Shown piece by piece: positions 50,623 through 59,422 of a DNA stretch of 64,000 nt. Each line of letters starts with the position of its first letter. Position 1 is the stretch's first letter. The notes beneath the pieces were generated by a model, which was not told the DNA's origin, did not search any database, and worked only from the letters and a program-made list of their open reading frames with translations. Origin of the DNA: Phaeosaccion multiseriatum (lineage: Eukaryota > Ochrophyta, other classes); contig OZ218951.1 of assembly GCA_965112735.1 (NCBI GenBank), forward strand, positions 3,348,001 to 3,412,000. The letters are read 5' to 3'. Position numbers and translations under genes: made by a program.

Positions 50623-51087
50623 TCACCCTCACCCTCGCCCTCGCCCTCACTCTCATACTCTCATTCTCACCCTCAACCTCTCACCCTCACCCTCGCCCTC
50701 GCCCTCACCCTCATACTCTCATTCTCACCCTCACCCTCGCCCTCACCCTCACCCTCATCCTCTCTCCACCACCCTCACCCTTAACCCTCTCACCACCACC
50801 TTCACGCTCACCCTCTCACCCCTCCCCCTCCCCTCCGTGCCTCCTCTTTGTCTGATACTCCTCCTCCTCTTCCTCCTCCTCTTCCTCCTCCTCCTCCTCC
50901 TCCTCCTCCTCCTCCTCCTCCTCCTCCTCCTCCTCTTCCTCCTCCTCCTCCTCCTCTCCTTGCAAACCCACAGACGTCGCTGTTCTTCCCCAGTGTGATT
51001 GGTCTGCTGATAATCATCCGCTCGCTGCTGCTACCCAAGCTCTTCACCAAAGAGCAGCTCGACCAGCTCGACTCCTCAGTGGGATAA
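45111..51087 (+). CDS. SLC4-family anion (bicarbonate/borate) transporter
   Basis: Exons: 45111-45189, 45828-46450, 46679-46996, 47460-47573, 47953-48087, 48338-48445, 48640-48742, 49260-49702, 50049-50219, 50974-51087; 735 residues, frame continuous. The membrane core follows the HCO3-transporter family: [61 protein letters not shown], and [20 protein letters not shown] Gln/Ala-rich hydrophilic loop at about residues 520-590 interrupts two helices. The first exon encodes a clean signal peptide ([16 protein letters not shown]), uncommon for this family, followed by a Ser/Arg/Gly-rich stretch of about 150 residues. Such an N-terminus would fit targeting through the ER, possibly to a plastid membrane. 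In marine algae SLC4 proteins take up bicarbonate for carbon concentration; plant BOR homologues export borate. Substrate is not decidable here. Confidence 0.87.
46997..47360 (+). repeat. (GGGA)n/(GGCA)n array filling an SLC4 intron from its donor
   Basis: Starts at the GTGAGG donor of exon 46679-46996. Made of GGAGG, GGCAGGCA and GGAAGG units with repeats of about 40-60 bp. Confidence 0.82.
48974..49250 (+). repeat. (CTC)n tract before an SLC4 acceptor
   Basis: About 275 bp of CTC triplets forming the 3' half of the intron before exon 49260-49702. Confidence 0.88.
49703..49732 (+). repeat. (GTGC)n run beginning at a donor
   Basis: The donor AAG|GTGCGT of exon 49260-49702 is the first of about seven GTGC units, followed by (GGGT)n at 49769-49802. 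Confidence 0.85.
50240..50402 (+). repeat. (GT)n-rich tract near a donor
   Basis: GT dinucleotides with GC and GA interruptions, starting about 20 bp after the GTAAGT donor of exon 50049-50219. Confidence 0.85.
50508..50965 (+). repeat. (CACCCT)n followed by (CTC)n
   Basis: Hexamer array CACCCT with variants (50508-50830), then CTC triplets (50855-50960), together filling the intron up to the acceptor AACCCACAG of the last SLC4 exon. Confidence 0.88.
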
Positions 51088-51356
51088 AAGGAGGCATCAT
51101 GGAGGCGTGTGGTGTCAATGTCGGGATGAATAGTGTGGGATAATGCCTCAGGGATGGAGGCATATCAAGATGGAGACTTGGCCATACAATAGGAAGAAAG
51201 AGAGACTTATGGCCTCTCTCTCTCTCTTGTGGAGAGAAGAGGAGAAGGAGAAGGAGGAGAAGGAGGAGGAGGAGGAGGAGGAGGAGGAGGAGGAGGAGGA
51301 GGAGGCAAGGGGAGGGGGGCGCCGTTGTGGGTATGTTGCGATGGAATTCAGATTTG

Positions 51357-51391
<35 letters not shown>

Positions 51392-52352
51392 TGGGAAGGA
51401 TGAAGAGAGGGAGGGGGGTGTCTGGACACGCAATGCTACCAAGGGCATATACCAAGGGTATACAAACGGTAAAGGAGGAGAAGAAAAAGGGGAGATGAAG
51501 AAGCAGCATGAAGAAGCATCTCCCATCGTGCAGGGCGGGGCTGGACAGGGCAGGCCAGTGAAAGGTGGTACTTGCATCCACCGTCATGAATGAGCAAACG
51601 GGATGGCAGTGGATGTGGGAATCCCTCCCTCCTTCCACGCAATCAACACAAGTCGTTTCCTTTTCCGGTCTATTGGCGAGCACCGTGCAGGCAGGGGGTG
51701 GGTGGGATGGCAGTGGATGTGGGAATCTCAACTGCCACAAGGAGTGGGGGGCGGAGGGAGGGACGCGAGGCCGCCGCCTTAGTTTCTTTCCTCCTCATGT
51801 ATACAGTAGCAAATCGTTTGATAAAATGAAACGGTACGGGATGGTCAGCAAGACAAAGAAAAGGGGTTGGTGAATCCATGCATCCATCCTTCTATCCTTC
51901 TTGTGAAGTTACGCATTTATCCATCCTTGTTGTGACCGCAGCTCCATGCAACTGCACGAGAGACTCAGAGAGGCGTCTTGCAGCAGCAGCAGCAACAGCA
52001 CCCCCTCCCTCTCTCTATCTCTCTCTCCTCTCTCTCTCCCTCTCTCCCTCTCTCTCTCTCTCTCTCCCTCTCTGTCTCTCTCTCCTCTCTCTCTCTCTCT
52101 CTCCGTCTCTCTCTCTCTCTCTCTCTCTTTCCGTCTCTCCCTCTCTCTCTCTCTCCCTCCCTCCCTCCCTGCTTGCCTGCCTCCACGCACCCCCCCCAAT
52201 CTTCGTACACTCCTCTCTATAAAAAGCCCCCTCTCGCGCCTACTACCATAAGGAGTTGGTCGTAAATCCGTAAATCCTTAAGTACTTTAGTACTACACAA
52301 AGTACTTACTTAATATTGTATGTGAGTCCTTGTCCTTCCTTCTTCCTTCTTC
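51088..52352. other. convergent intergenic region, SLC4 / rhomboid
   Basis: 1,265 bp with no supported gene. Contains a (GAG)n run (51240-51305), (AC)n/(AG)n (51357-51390), two copies of the word GATGGCAGTGGATGTGGGAA about 105 bp apart (51603 and 51708), a (CT)n-rich tract (52000-52170), and an AT-rich stretch with AGTACTTTAGTACT-type inverted repeats (52277-52320). Confidence 0.6.
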
Positions 52353-55300
52353 CTACGATGGAAACGCCCTCCGACCCGCTCTCCCCGATGCCGCATCACC
52401 CCCCCCTGGTGCCGCTGCCTGAGACGGCCCCCCACCCTTTCGAGCCTTGCCCCCCCTCCTCCCCCCCCCGCCGCCACCCCTGCCCCCACCCCCTTTGGAG
52501 TCTTGCGAGGAGGAGGAGGAGGAGGAGGAGGAACGCATGTCCATACCCCCCCCCATGTAGTCATCATCAATGTCCATCCCCCCACCCCTCCCGCGTGCGC
52601 CCCCCTGCAGCCGCAGGAAGAGAATCAGCACTGCCCCTGCAAGTACACCCCCGATGTGCGCTACGCTGTTGGTGCGCGAGACTCCTTCGTCCCCGACCAT
52701 GTGAAGCTCATTCATGAGAGAGGACCCCACAAAGGCGCCGAGCACGGGGATATCGATGAGACTGAGCAATTATATGTGACAAGGCCAAGCGGCAGGCAAG
52801 GGCGGAGAGCACGGCACCAGCCAGAGCCGAGCCAAGCCAAGCCAAGCCAAGCCAAGCAAAGCAAAGCCAAGCCAAGCCAAGCCAAGCCAAGCCAAGCCAA
52901 GCCAAGCCAAGCCAAGCCAAGCCAAGCCAAGCCAAGCCAAGCCAAGCCAAGCCAAGCAAAGCCAAGCAAAGCAGAACAAGTAGAAGGTGCAGCAGCAGGT
53001 GCAGAAGCAGGTGTGTGTGTGTGTGAGAGTGGGGGCCGGGACCGACAACGAGTTTCCCGGCTGATTGGAACACCCCCCCATCTCCCTCCTTCACCTTCTT
53101 CCTGTTACACCTTGCTGTTCTCCGCCCATCCCCTTACCAGGCACTCCCACCCCCAACCACCCCACCCCACTCCACCCACTACGATAGCTATCCATCCACT
53201 GCCATCACCCCACCCCACTCCACCCACTACGATAGCTATCCATCCACTGCCATCACCCCACCCCACTCCACCCACTACGATAGCTATCCATCCACTGCCA
53301 TCACCCCACCCCACTCCACCCACTACGATAGCTATCCATCCACTGCCATCACCCCACCCCACTCCACCCACTACGATAGCTATCCATCCACTGCCATCAC
53401 CCAATCCCACTCCACCCACCTTCTCCATGTGACTCCAACCACCCCATCCCACTCCACCCACTACGATAGCTATCCATCCACTGCCATCACCCCACCCCAC
53501 TCCACCCACTACGATAGCTATCCATCCACTGCCATCACCCCATCCCACTCCACCCACTACGACAGCTATCCATCCACTGCCATCACCCAATCCCACTCCA
53601 CCCACCTTCTCCATGTGACTCCAACCACCCCATCCCACTCCACCCACTACGATAGCTATCCATCCACTGCCATCACCCCACCCCACTCCACCGACTACGA
53701 TAGCTATCCATCCACTGCCATCACCCAATCCCACTCCACCCACCTTCTCCATGTGACTCCAACCACCCCACCCCACTCCACCCACTACGATAGCTATCCA
53801 TCCACTGCCATCACCCAATCCCACTCCACCCACCTTCTCCATGTGACTCCAACCACCCCACCCCACTCCACCCACTACGATAGCTATCCATCCACTGCCA
53901 TCACCCAATCCCACTCCACCCACCTTCTCCATGTGACTCCAACCACCCCACCCCACTCCACCCACTACGATAGCTATCCATCCACTGCCATCACCCCACC
54001 CCACTCCACCCACCTTCTCCATGTGACTCCTCTGAGGGGAAATAGCTTGCCCAAAACGGACACCACGTAGAGGCCAAAGATGGAGCCTGACGCGCCGAGG
54101 CCGATGACGTTCTTGGGTAGGAGGAGCAGGCTGATCGCAGAGGAGGCGATGCCGCACACAAAGAAGGACAGGAGGAAACCTGTGGGGTGGGTATTGGTGC
54201 GATTCGTTGGAAGGAAGTTGGATTGGGGATAAGAGGAGGAGGAGGAGGAGGAGGAGGAGGAGGAGAAGGAGGAGAGGTGGTGGTGGCGGTGGTGATGGTG
54301 GAGGAGGAGCAGGAGGAGCAGCAGGAGGAGAAATAGGAAGAGGAAGAGAGACATGGCCAACCGAGGAGGGCCCGGGGGGGGGAGTTGAGTTTGGGTCATG
54401 GTTAGACTTGTATCCATATCAACAACACCAGCACTGAGAACGAAGCAGGATGGGCCCTTCTCGAAGTGTGCTTCTTGTCGCTCCACAAGCAAGCTCCTCG
54501 ATCCTCTTCTCTCTTCCCTTCTCCCCTCCCCGTCCCTCCTCAGCTCGCTCACACCCTCCTTCCCTCCTTGGTCCTCTCACCTATAGCCCCCAAGTCCTCT
54601 TCCACCATCTTGCCAAACACGAGCAGACCGAACATATTGCCCAGGAGGTGCTCCCACCCGTCGTGGCAGAAGAGGCTGGTGGCCGGCTGCCACCACTTCG
54701 GCTGCCAGTGGTTTAGCATGAGGGCGTAGGCAAAGTTGATGTGAAGCACCTTTTGCAGTAGGAAGGTTGCTAGACAACCCATCACAATCACATAGCATGC
54801 AAAGCCCGTCGCTGGTGGTCTATCCAGCCGCTGCCTCCGCCCCATCCCCCCTCTACTACTTGCTGTCGCCGCACCTCGGCTGCCGCTGCCCCCGGGTGGC
54901 CCTCCTCCTTGTTCATAGTAGGCTGCTGGTCCTCCTCCGAACCGCCCCCCGGGTGCTGCCCCGCCTTGCCACCCCCCCTCTCCCCTTCCCCCACCACCAC
55001 GTCCCCACTCCTCCTCCTCGTCGCTTTCCCAATCGCCCTCCTCCTGCAATGGAGGGGGTGTCCCCTGTTGCTCTCGAGGCCGCCTGTTGCCTCGGCCTTG
55101 CGCTGCCCCTGCCCCTCTCCTCCTGCTGCTGCTCCCTCCCGCCCCCTGCTGCGGAGGGGACGCCCCCCCTCGTATGCTCCTGAGAAGGCTCGTGGACTGA
55201 AGACAGTGACTATTCAATCCTGTTCTTGCACAACTGCGCGGCTGCCCTCTTGTGGACTTGACTTCGAGCTGAGGAGAGGAACAAGTTTTGACTGCTGCCG

Positions 55301-55409
55301 CTGCTGCTGCTGCTTCTACTGGGAGGAGGGAAAGCAGGCCTGCCGTCACTGCCCCTGAGTAGAGGCAGCACACGACTGCAGCCATGTTAGGCATCAAAGA
55401 GGGCCGCAT
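52353..55409 (-). CDS. rhomboid intramembrane serine protease
   Basis: Exons, minus strand: 54581-55409, 54014-54179, 52353-52761; 467 residues, frame exact. Catalytic signature: GLGASGSIFGLY with nucleophile Ser near residue 307, and NSVAHIGGVLAG with His near 367. The family HxxxN segment appears as CHDGWEHLLGNMFGLLVFG before them. These enzymes cut transmembrane substrates inside the membrane. The N-terminus (MAAVVCCLYSGAVTAGLLSL from residue 9) is a candidate signal sequence, followed by a long Gly/Arg/Pro-rich region (about residues 85-190), so an organellar rhomboid, possibly plastid, is plausible. The C-terminal tail is Gly/Ser-rich. The donor chosen at 54014 (GAGAAG|GTGGGT) keeps the frame and gives LRGVTWRSLIDIPVLGAF, as in plant homologues. 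The second intron holds two large tandem arrays. Confidence 0.88.
52829..52980 (-). repeat. (AAGCC)n pentamer array
   Basis: About 150 bp of AAGCC units with AAGCA variants in the rhomboid intron, near its 3' end. Translation as Ser-Gln-Ala-Lys-Pro is artefactual. Confidence 0.9.
53135..54013 (-). repeat. minisatellite that includes copies of the exon end and splice donor
   Basis: About 18 units of roughly 48 bp (plus-strand core ACTACGATAGCTATCCATCC). At least five further blocks carry CACCTTCTCCATGTGACTCC, identical to the real exon-intron junction at 54011-54030. The array begins at the donor and ends about 370 bp before the acceptor. Confidence 0.92.
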
Positions 55410-55773
55410 GAGAGGGCTTCACTCTTCAAAACGGGTATGCGGGTTTGAAGGTTGGTCCCACGGATCGAATACGAGTTTCAGCCCGATGCGCATGAGGTAA
55501 GCACTAGCTTCAAACCTATTTACGGTACGGTGAGTCTTTACGAGAGGGAGGAAGGCCATGGAGCGCATGGCTGTATGGGCTGAGTCCACGTAGTGCTGCT
55601 ATGTTTCTCAAGCTTCTCTCCATTCTCCCCTCTAACTTCTTCTCCCCTTCTCCTTCCCCCTCTGCCTTCCCTCCCCTCCCTCCCCTACTCCCTCCTCCTT
55701 CCTTCCCTCTCCCTCTTTCAACTACAGGTCACACACAAGCTCCTCTCGGATTACTCCCTTCCCCTATCAAACC
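55410..55773. promoter_or_regulatory. divergent intergenic region, rhomboid / small mitochondrial-type gene
   Basis: 364 bp between head-to-head start codons. A pyrimidine-rich tract ends in CAACTACAG at 55720-55728, so the plus-strand gene may have a spliced 5'UTR. Confidence 0.5.
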
Positions 55774-57675
55774 ATGTTTATGCGTCGCCTCACAGCGAGC
55801 TCAGCCGTCAAGAGCTTTGCTGTGCGGGCCCTCGCCCCCAGAGCAGCAGCTCCTGCCTCCTCTTCCTTCTCCATCAGACAGCTCTCGGACAACATCACGT
55901 ACTCTGGAGGACAGCCGGGAGTGCAGGGTGGCTTTTACGGGGCGGGAGGAGCGAGGGCAGACGCCAACCCCAAGTGAGTGGCCGGAGAGCAATCAATGCA
56001 AGTGGAGGTCAGCGGGACCTCCCTCCCTCCCTCCCTCCCTCCCTCCCTCCCTTTCCGTATGCCCTCCCCTTCCTCGCCTCTCCCCACTCTCATCACATGT
56101 ATGTCGGTTTTCCTTTGCTCTCTCGCATTCTTCTCTCTCCACCTCTGCTCCCTCGCGCTCCCTTCGTTTTCCTCTCTGTCCTCCTCCACAGAGCGCATCA
56201 CCGCCCAGAGGCCGTGGCTGCTGCCGATGACATTCGCCGCCTCCGAGAGGTTAGCGCAGAGGGAAAGGGGGGGGAGGAGGAGAGGGAGGGAGAGGGAAGA
56301 GGGAAAGAGCGCGCGCGAGAGAGAGGGAGGGAGAGGGTGGAAGAGAAGAGAAGAGCGGTGGGGGGGGGGGGGGGGGGGGGAGGGGGAGAGGATGAGAGAG
56401 AGGGGTAGAGATAGGAGAGAGAGCGCGCGAGAGACAAAGGGAGGGCCATGGCGAGAGAGAAGGGGGGGAGGGGGAGAAGAGGGAGGGGGAGAAGAGGGGG
56501 AAGGCGAGGGCGAGTGAGGGAGGGAAGAGATGAAGAAGGAGAAAGAGAGAGGCAGGAAATGGAGAGAGAGACAGGAGAGAGAAAGGAGAGAGAGAGAGAG
56601 GAGAGAGACAGGAGAGAGAGAGGCAGGAGAGAGAAAGGAGAGAAGAAAGAGAGGGAGTTCCGAGGGGCAGAGAAGCGACCGCGAGGGGGGGGGAGAGGCG
56701 AGAGGATGACCCGCTCCAGTTGGGTGGGGGAGAGGGGCAAGGCGGGGGGGTGCCTCTGTGCTGACAGGCGGGGCTTCCATCCTCTTGTCCTCTGCTCTTC
56801 CCTAGCGAGCCAATCACACCCCTCTGACTTTCATACACTCATCCGTCCCGCTCTCCCTCCTGCTCCTCCCTCTCCGCCTCTCTCTCTCCCTCGTGCTCCC
56901 CCCTTCCCCCCCTCTCTCTCTCGCTTCTCTCGCCCACCCCCCCTCTCTCCCCCCCCCCCGCCCCTTGTCTCTCCCTCCCCTCTCTCTTCCCCTCACCCTA
57001 GACCATCAACGATGTGACGGAGCTGGAGCAGCAGCTCAAGAAGATGAAGAACCCTCTGGACTCGCAATTCATTGAGCTGAAAAACTCCATCAGGAAGAAG
57101 CTCTCGGGACGCACTACCATCGACGTGAGTAGTAAGACAGAGGCATGTGGTGTTAGAGCAGCAGAGGCATATGGGTAGAGCTGATCCATGTAGACGCTTA
57201 TGGTGTTATAGCAGCAGAGCAGCAGAGGCATATGGGTAGAGCTAATCCATGTAGACGCTTATGGTGCTATAGCAGCAGAGCAGCAGAGGCATATGGGTAG
57301 AGCTGATCCATGTAGAGCTTATGGTGTTAGAGCAGCAGAGCAGCAGAGGCGTATGGGTAGAGCTGATCCATGTAGACGCCTATGGTGTAAGAGCAGCAGA
57401 GGCATATGGGTAGAGCTGATCCATGTAGACGCTTATGGTGTTAGAGCAGCAGAGGCGTATGGGTAGAGCTGATCCATGTAGAGCTTATGGTGTTAGAGCA
57501 GCAGAGAAGCAGAGGCGTATGGGTAGAGCTGATCCGTCTATCTCTCTCTCTCTCTCTCTCTCTTGTCGCACAGGTACTGAAGCGGCTAGAGATCAACGAC
57601 CAGCCTGTGTGGGGCCTGACGCAAGAGGAGAGGGAGCTGGTCAAAATCGCTAGGCAGATGGTCAACTCGTGCTGA
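55774..57675 (+). CDS. small mitochondrial-type protein, possibly ATPase-inhibitor-like
   Basis: Exons: 55774-55973, 56192-56249, 57002-57124, 57574-57675; 160 residues, frame exact. The first 35 residues are rich in Arg, Ala and Ser without acids (MFMRRLTASSAVKSFAVRAL), a typical mitochondrial presequence. Then come a Gly-rich motif GGFYGAGGARAD, a segment HHRPEAVAAADDIRRLRE, a coiled-coil-like stretch (TELEQQLKKM), and a conserved-looking end VWGLTQEERELVKIARQMVN. The Gly-rich motif recalls the N-terminus of F1-ATPase inhibitor IF1, but the rest does not clearly match, so the function is open. Exons 2 and 3 are small and lie between introns made of repeats. Confidence 0.75.
56250..57001 (+). 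repeat. GA-rich then CT-rich intron
   Basis: Intron 2 of the small mitochondrial-type gene: (GAGA)/(GGGA) units for 400 bp with a G-run at 56361-56380, then a CT-rich tract leading to the acceptor CACCCTAG. Confidence 0.75.
57135..57535 (+). repeat. minisatellite of about 55-60 bp units starting near a donor
   Basis: Six to seven copies of a unit containing GCATATGGGTAGAGCTGATC and TTATGGTGTTAGAGCAGCAG, starting about 15 bp after the GTGAGT donor of exon 57002-57124 and filling the intron almost to the acceptor. Confidence 0.9.
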
Positions 57676-58654
57676 AGGAGCAGCGCTGAGCAGCTGCAGC
57701 TCGAAGTGGAGGCAGTTGTAGAGGGGGTGGAGGAGCGAGAGAGCCCATGGAGGGGGGGGGGGGGGGGTTGTATATATGTGGCATTACGTAGGTAGTAGTA
57801 CATGGTAATTTGGTGTGACTATTGCCCACACGGAGCCAAGGACCAGCAGCCGAGGAGTGGAAGCAGTCCAGTGCATCCTGTGTGCGCACTTTTGACTTTC
57901 CGAAGGAGGCGGCTTCACAAGAGAGGGAGGGAGAGGGGAAGGGGCGGGCGGGCGTCATCTCCAGAAATCAGAGAGGGACCAGAGGGCGAGGGAGAGGGAT
58001 GGACTTGGAGAGAGACCAGAGAGAGCGAGGGACAGAGGGACAGAAGGACACACCTTTCTCATGGACCTGTCTTTGCTCTTGCTTGCTATCGGGAAATGGA
58101 AACAATACAAAAATACGCCATGTGGAAGAAGAATGGAATACCATCTTTGTATTTAGCAGCTGAAAGAAGTGAGAGAAGAGAGACCAGAGAGTGAGGAGGC
58201 ACACACTCACTTGGTTGTTGCCTACAGCGAATGCTCTACTCTGCTGTGGCACAGCTGTCGGCTGCTGTCGGCTGGTGACTGACTCTTTACATCGCTGACT
58301 CTCCACCGCTCGCCAGAAAGACCTCTGTTGAGTTTTCTCAGTCCATGTCCGATGTAGAGAGTCGACCTTTTGTGTCGTGTCGCTTGTTGAGTTGACTCAG
58401 TCCTTGTCCACTGTCGACGGTCGACCTTCTCTCTCTCTCGCGCGCGCACCATGCCATCAGAGCCCCCCCTGTTCCTCCCTTCCTCCCTTCCTCCCTTTTT
58501 CCCGTCCTCCCTTCCTCCCTTTCCCCTCGGTCGCGCGATTGACTCAGAAGGCTCTTGCTCTTGCTCTTGCTCTTGCTCTTGCTCTTGCTCTTGCCTCTGG
58601 TGCGGCTCCTGCCACTTCCGCCCACTGCAGCAGCTACTGCTTTTCCTTGGTGAC

Positions 58655-58701
<47 letters not shown>

Positions 58702-58815
58702 TACTTACTCCCACTCCCTCATTCCCCACTCCGCCACAATAACCCTCTCTCCCTCCTTCCCTCCTTCCCTCCTTCCCTCCCTTCCTCCCTCCCTCCCTGT
58801 GTATCACCAAGTCCC
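57676..58815. other. convergent intergenic region, small mitochondrial-type gene / TRAPPC13
   Basis: 1,140 bp, no gene supported. Holds a G-run (57752-57768), a direct duplication of about 45 bp (58325-58368 and 58384-58428, sharing CTCAGTCC and GTCGACCTT), a (CTTGCT)n hexamer run (58551-58592), (CT)n at 58656-58694 and (CCTT)n at 58748-58798. Confidence 0.6.
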
Positions 58816-59370
58816 TCACTCCCCCACCAACACCTCATAAGCCGCCGTCGGAACAAAGACTTCCTTCCGAAGCCTATCCAACAACCACAGGCCCGTGAGA
58901 GACAGAGTGCCTGCTCTCAACGCACACACTCGTACCGACACCAGGGCCTCTCCGTTGCCACTCACGCGCCCAAGCTCCAAGGAGGCATCAAGAGGCACCA
59001 GGCCTTGTGCGGCAGATAGGGAGCTCGCCCCCCAGCCGGTGGGGGTGCCCGTGGTGGTGGTGGTGGAGGTGGGGGGTGGGGGGGGTGGGGGGAGCACTTG
59101 GAGAGCAGCGGCAGCGGCAGCGGCAGCAGAAGCAGCAGGAGGAGGGAGGCTCTGGCTCCGGCTACTGATCGAAGGCTGTGGGGAGCGACGAGGGGAACGG
59201 GGAGGGGTGTGGGGGTGGAGGAGGAGGAGGAGGAGGGGGGGGGGTGCAGCAAGACGTTGTTTGTTTTGTTGGTGTTGGGTGTTGTCTGGTTTGGACCAAT
59301 GAAAGGAAAGAGGAGGTCAAGAGAGGGGAAGAGACAGAGACAAGACAAGAGAGAGAGAGAGTAACAGAGA

Positions 59371-59422
<52 letters not shown>

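Noticed and set aside
53135-54013. CRISPR-like array (regular repeats)
   Set aside because: Units are contiguous without unique spacers, and the locus is a eukaryotic intron.
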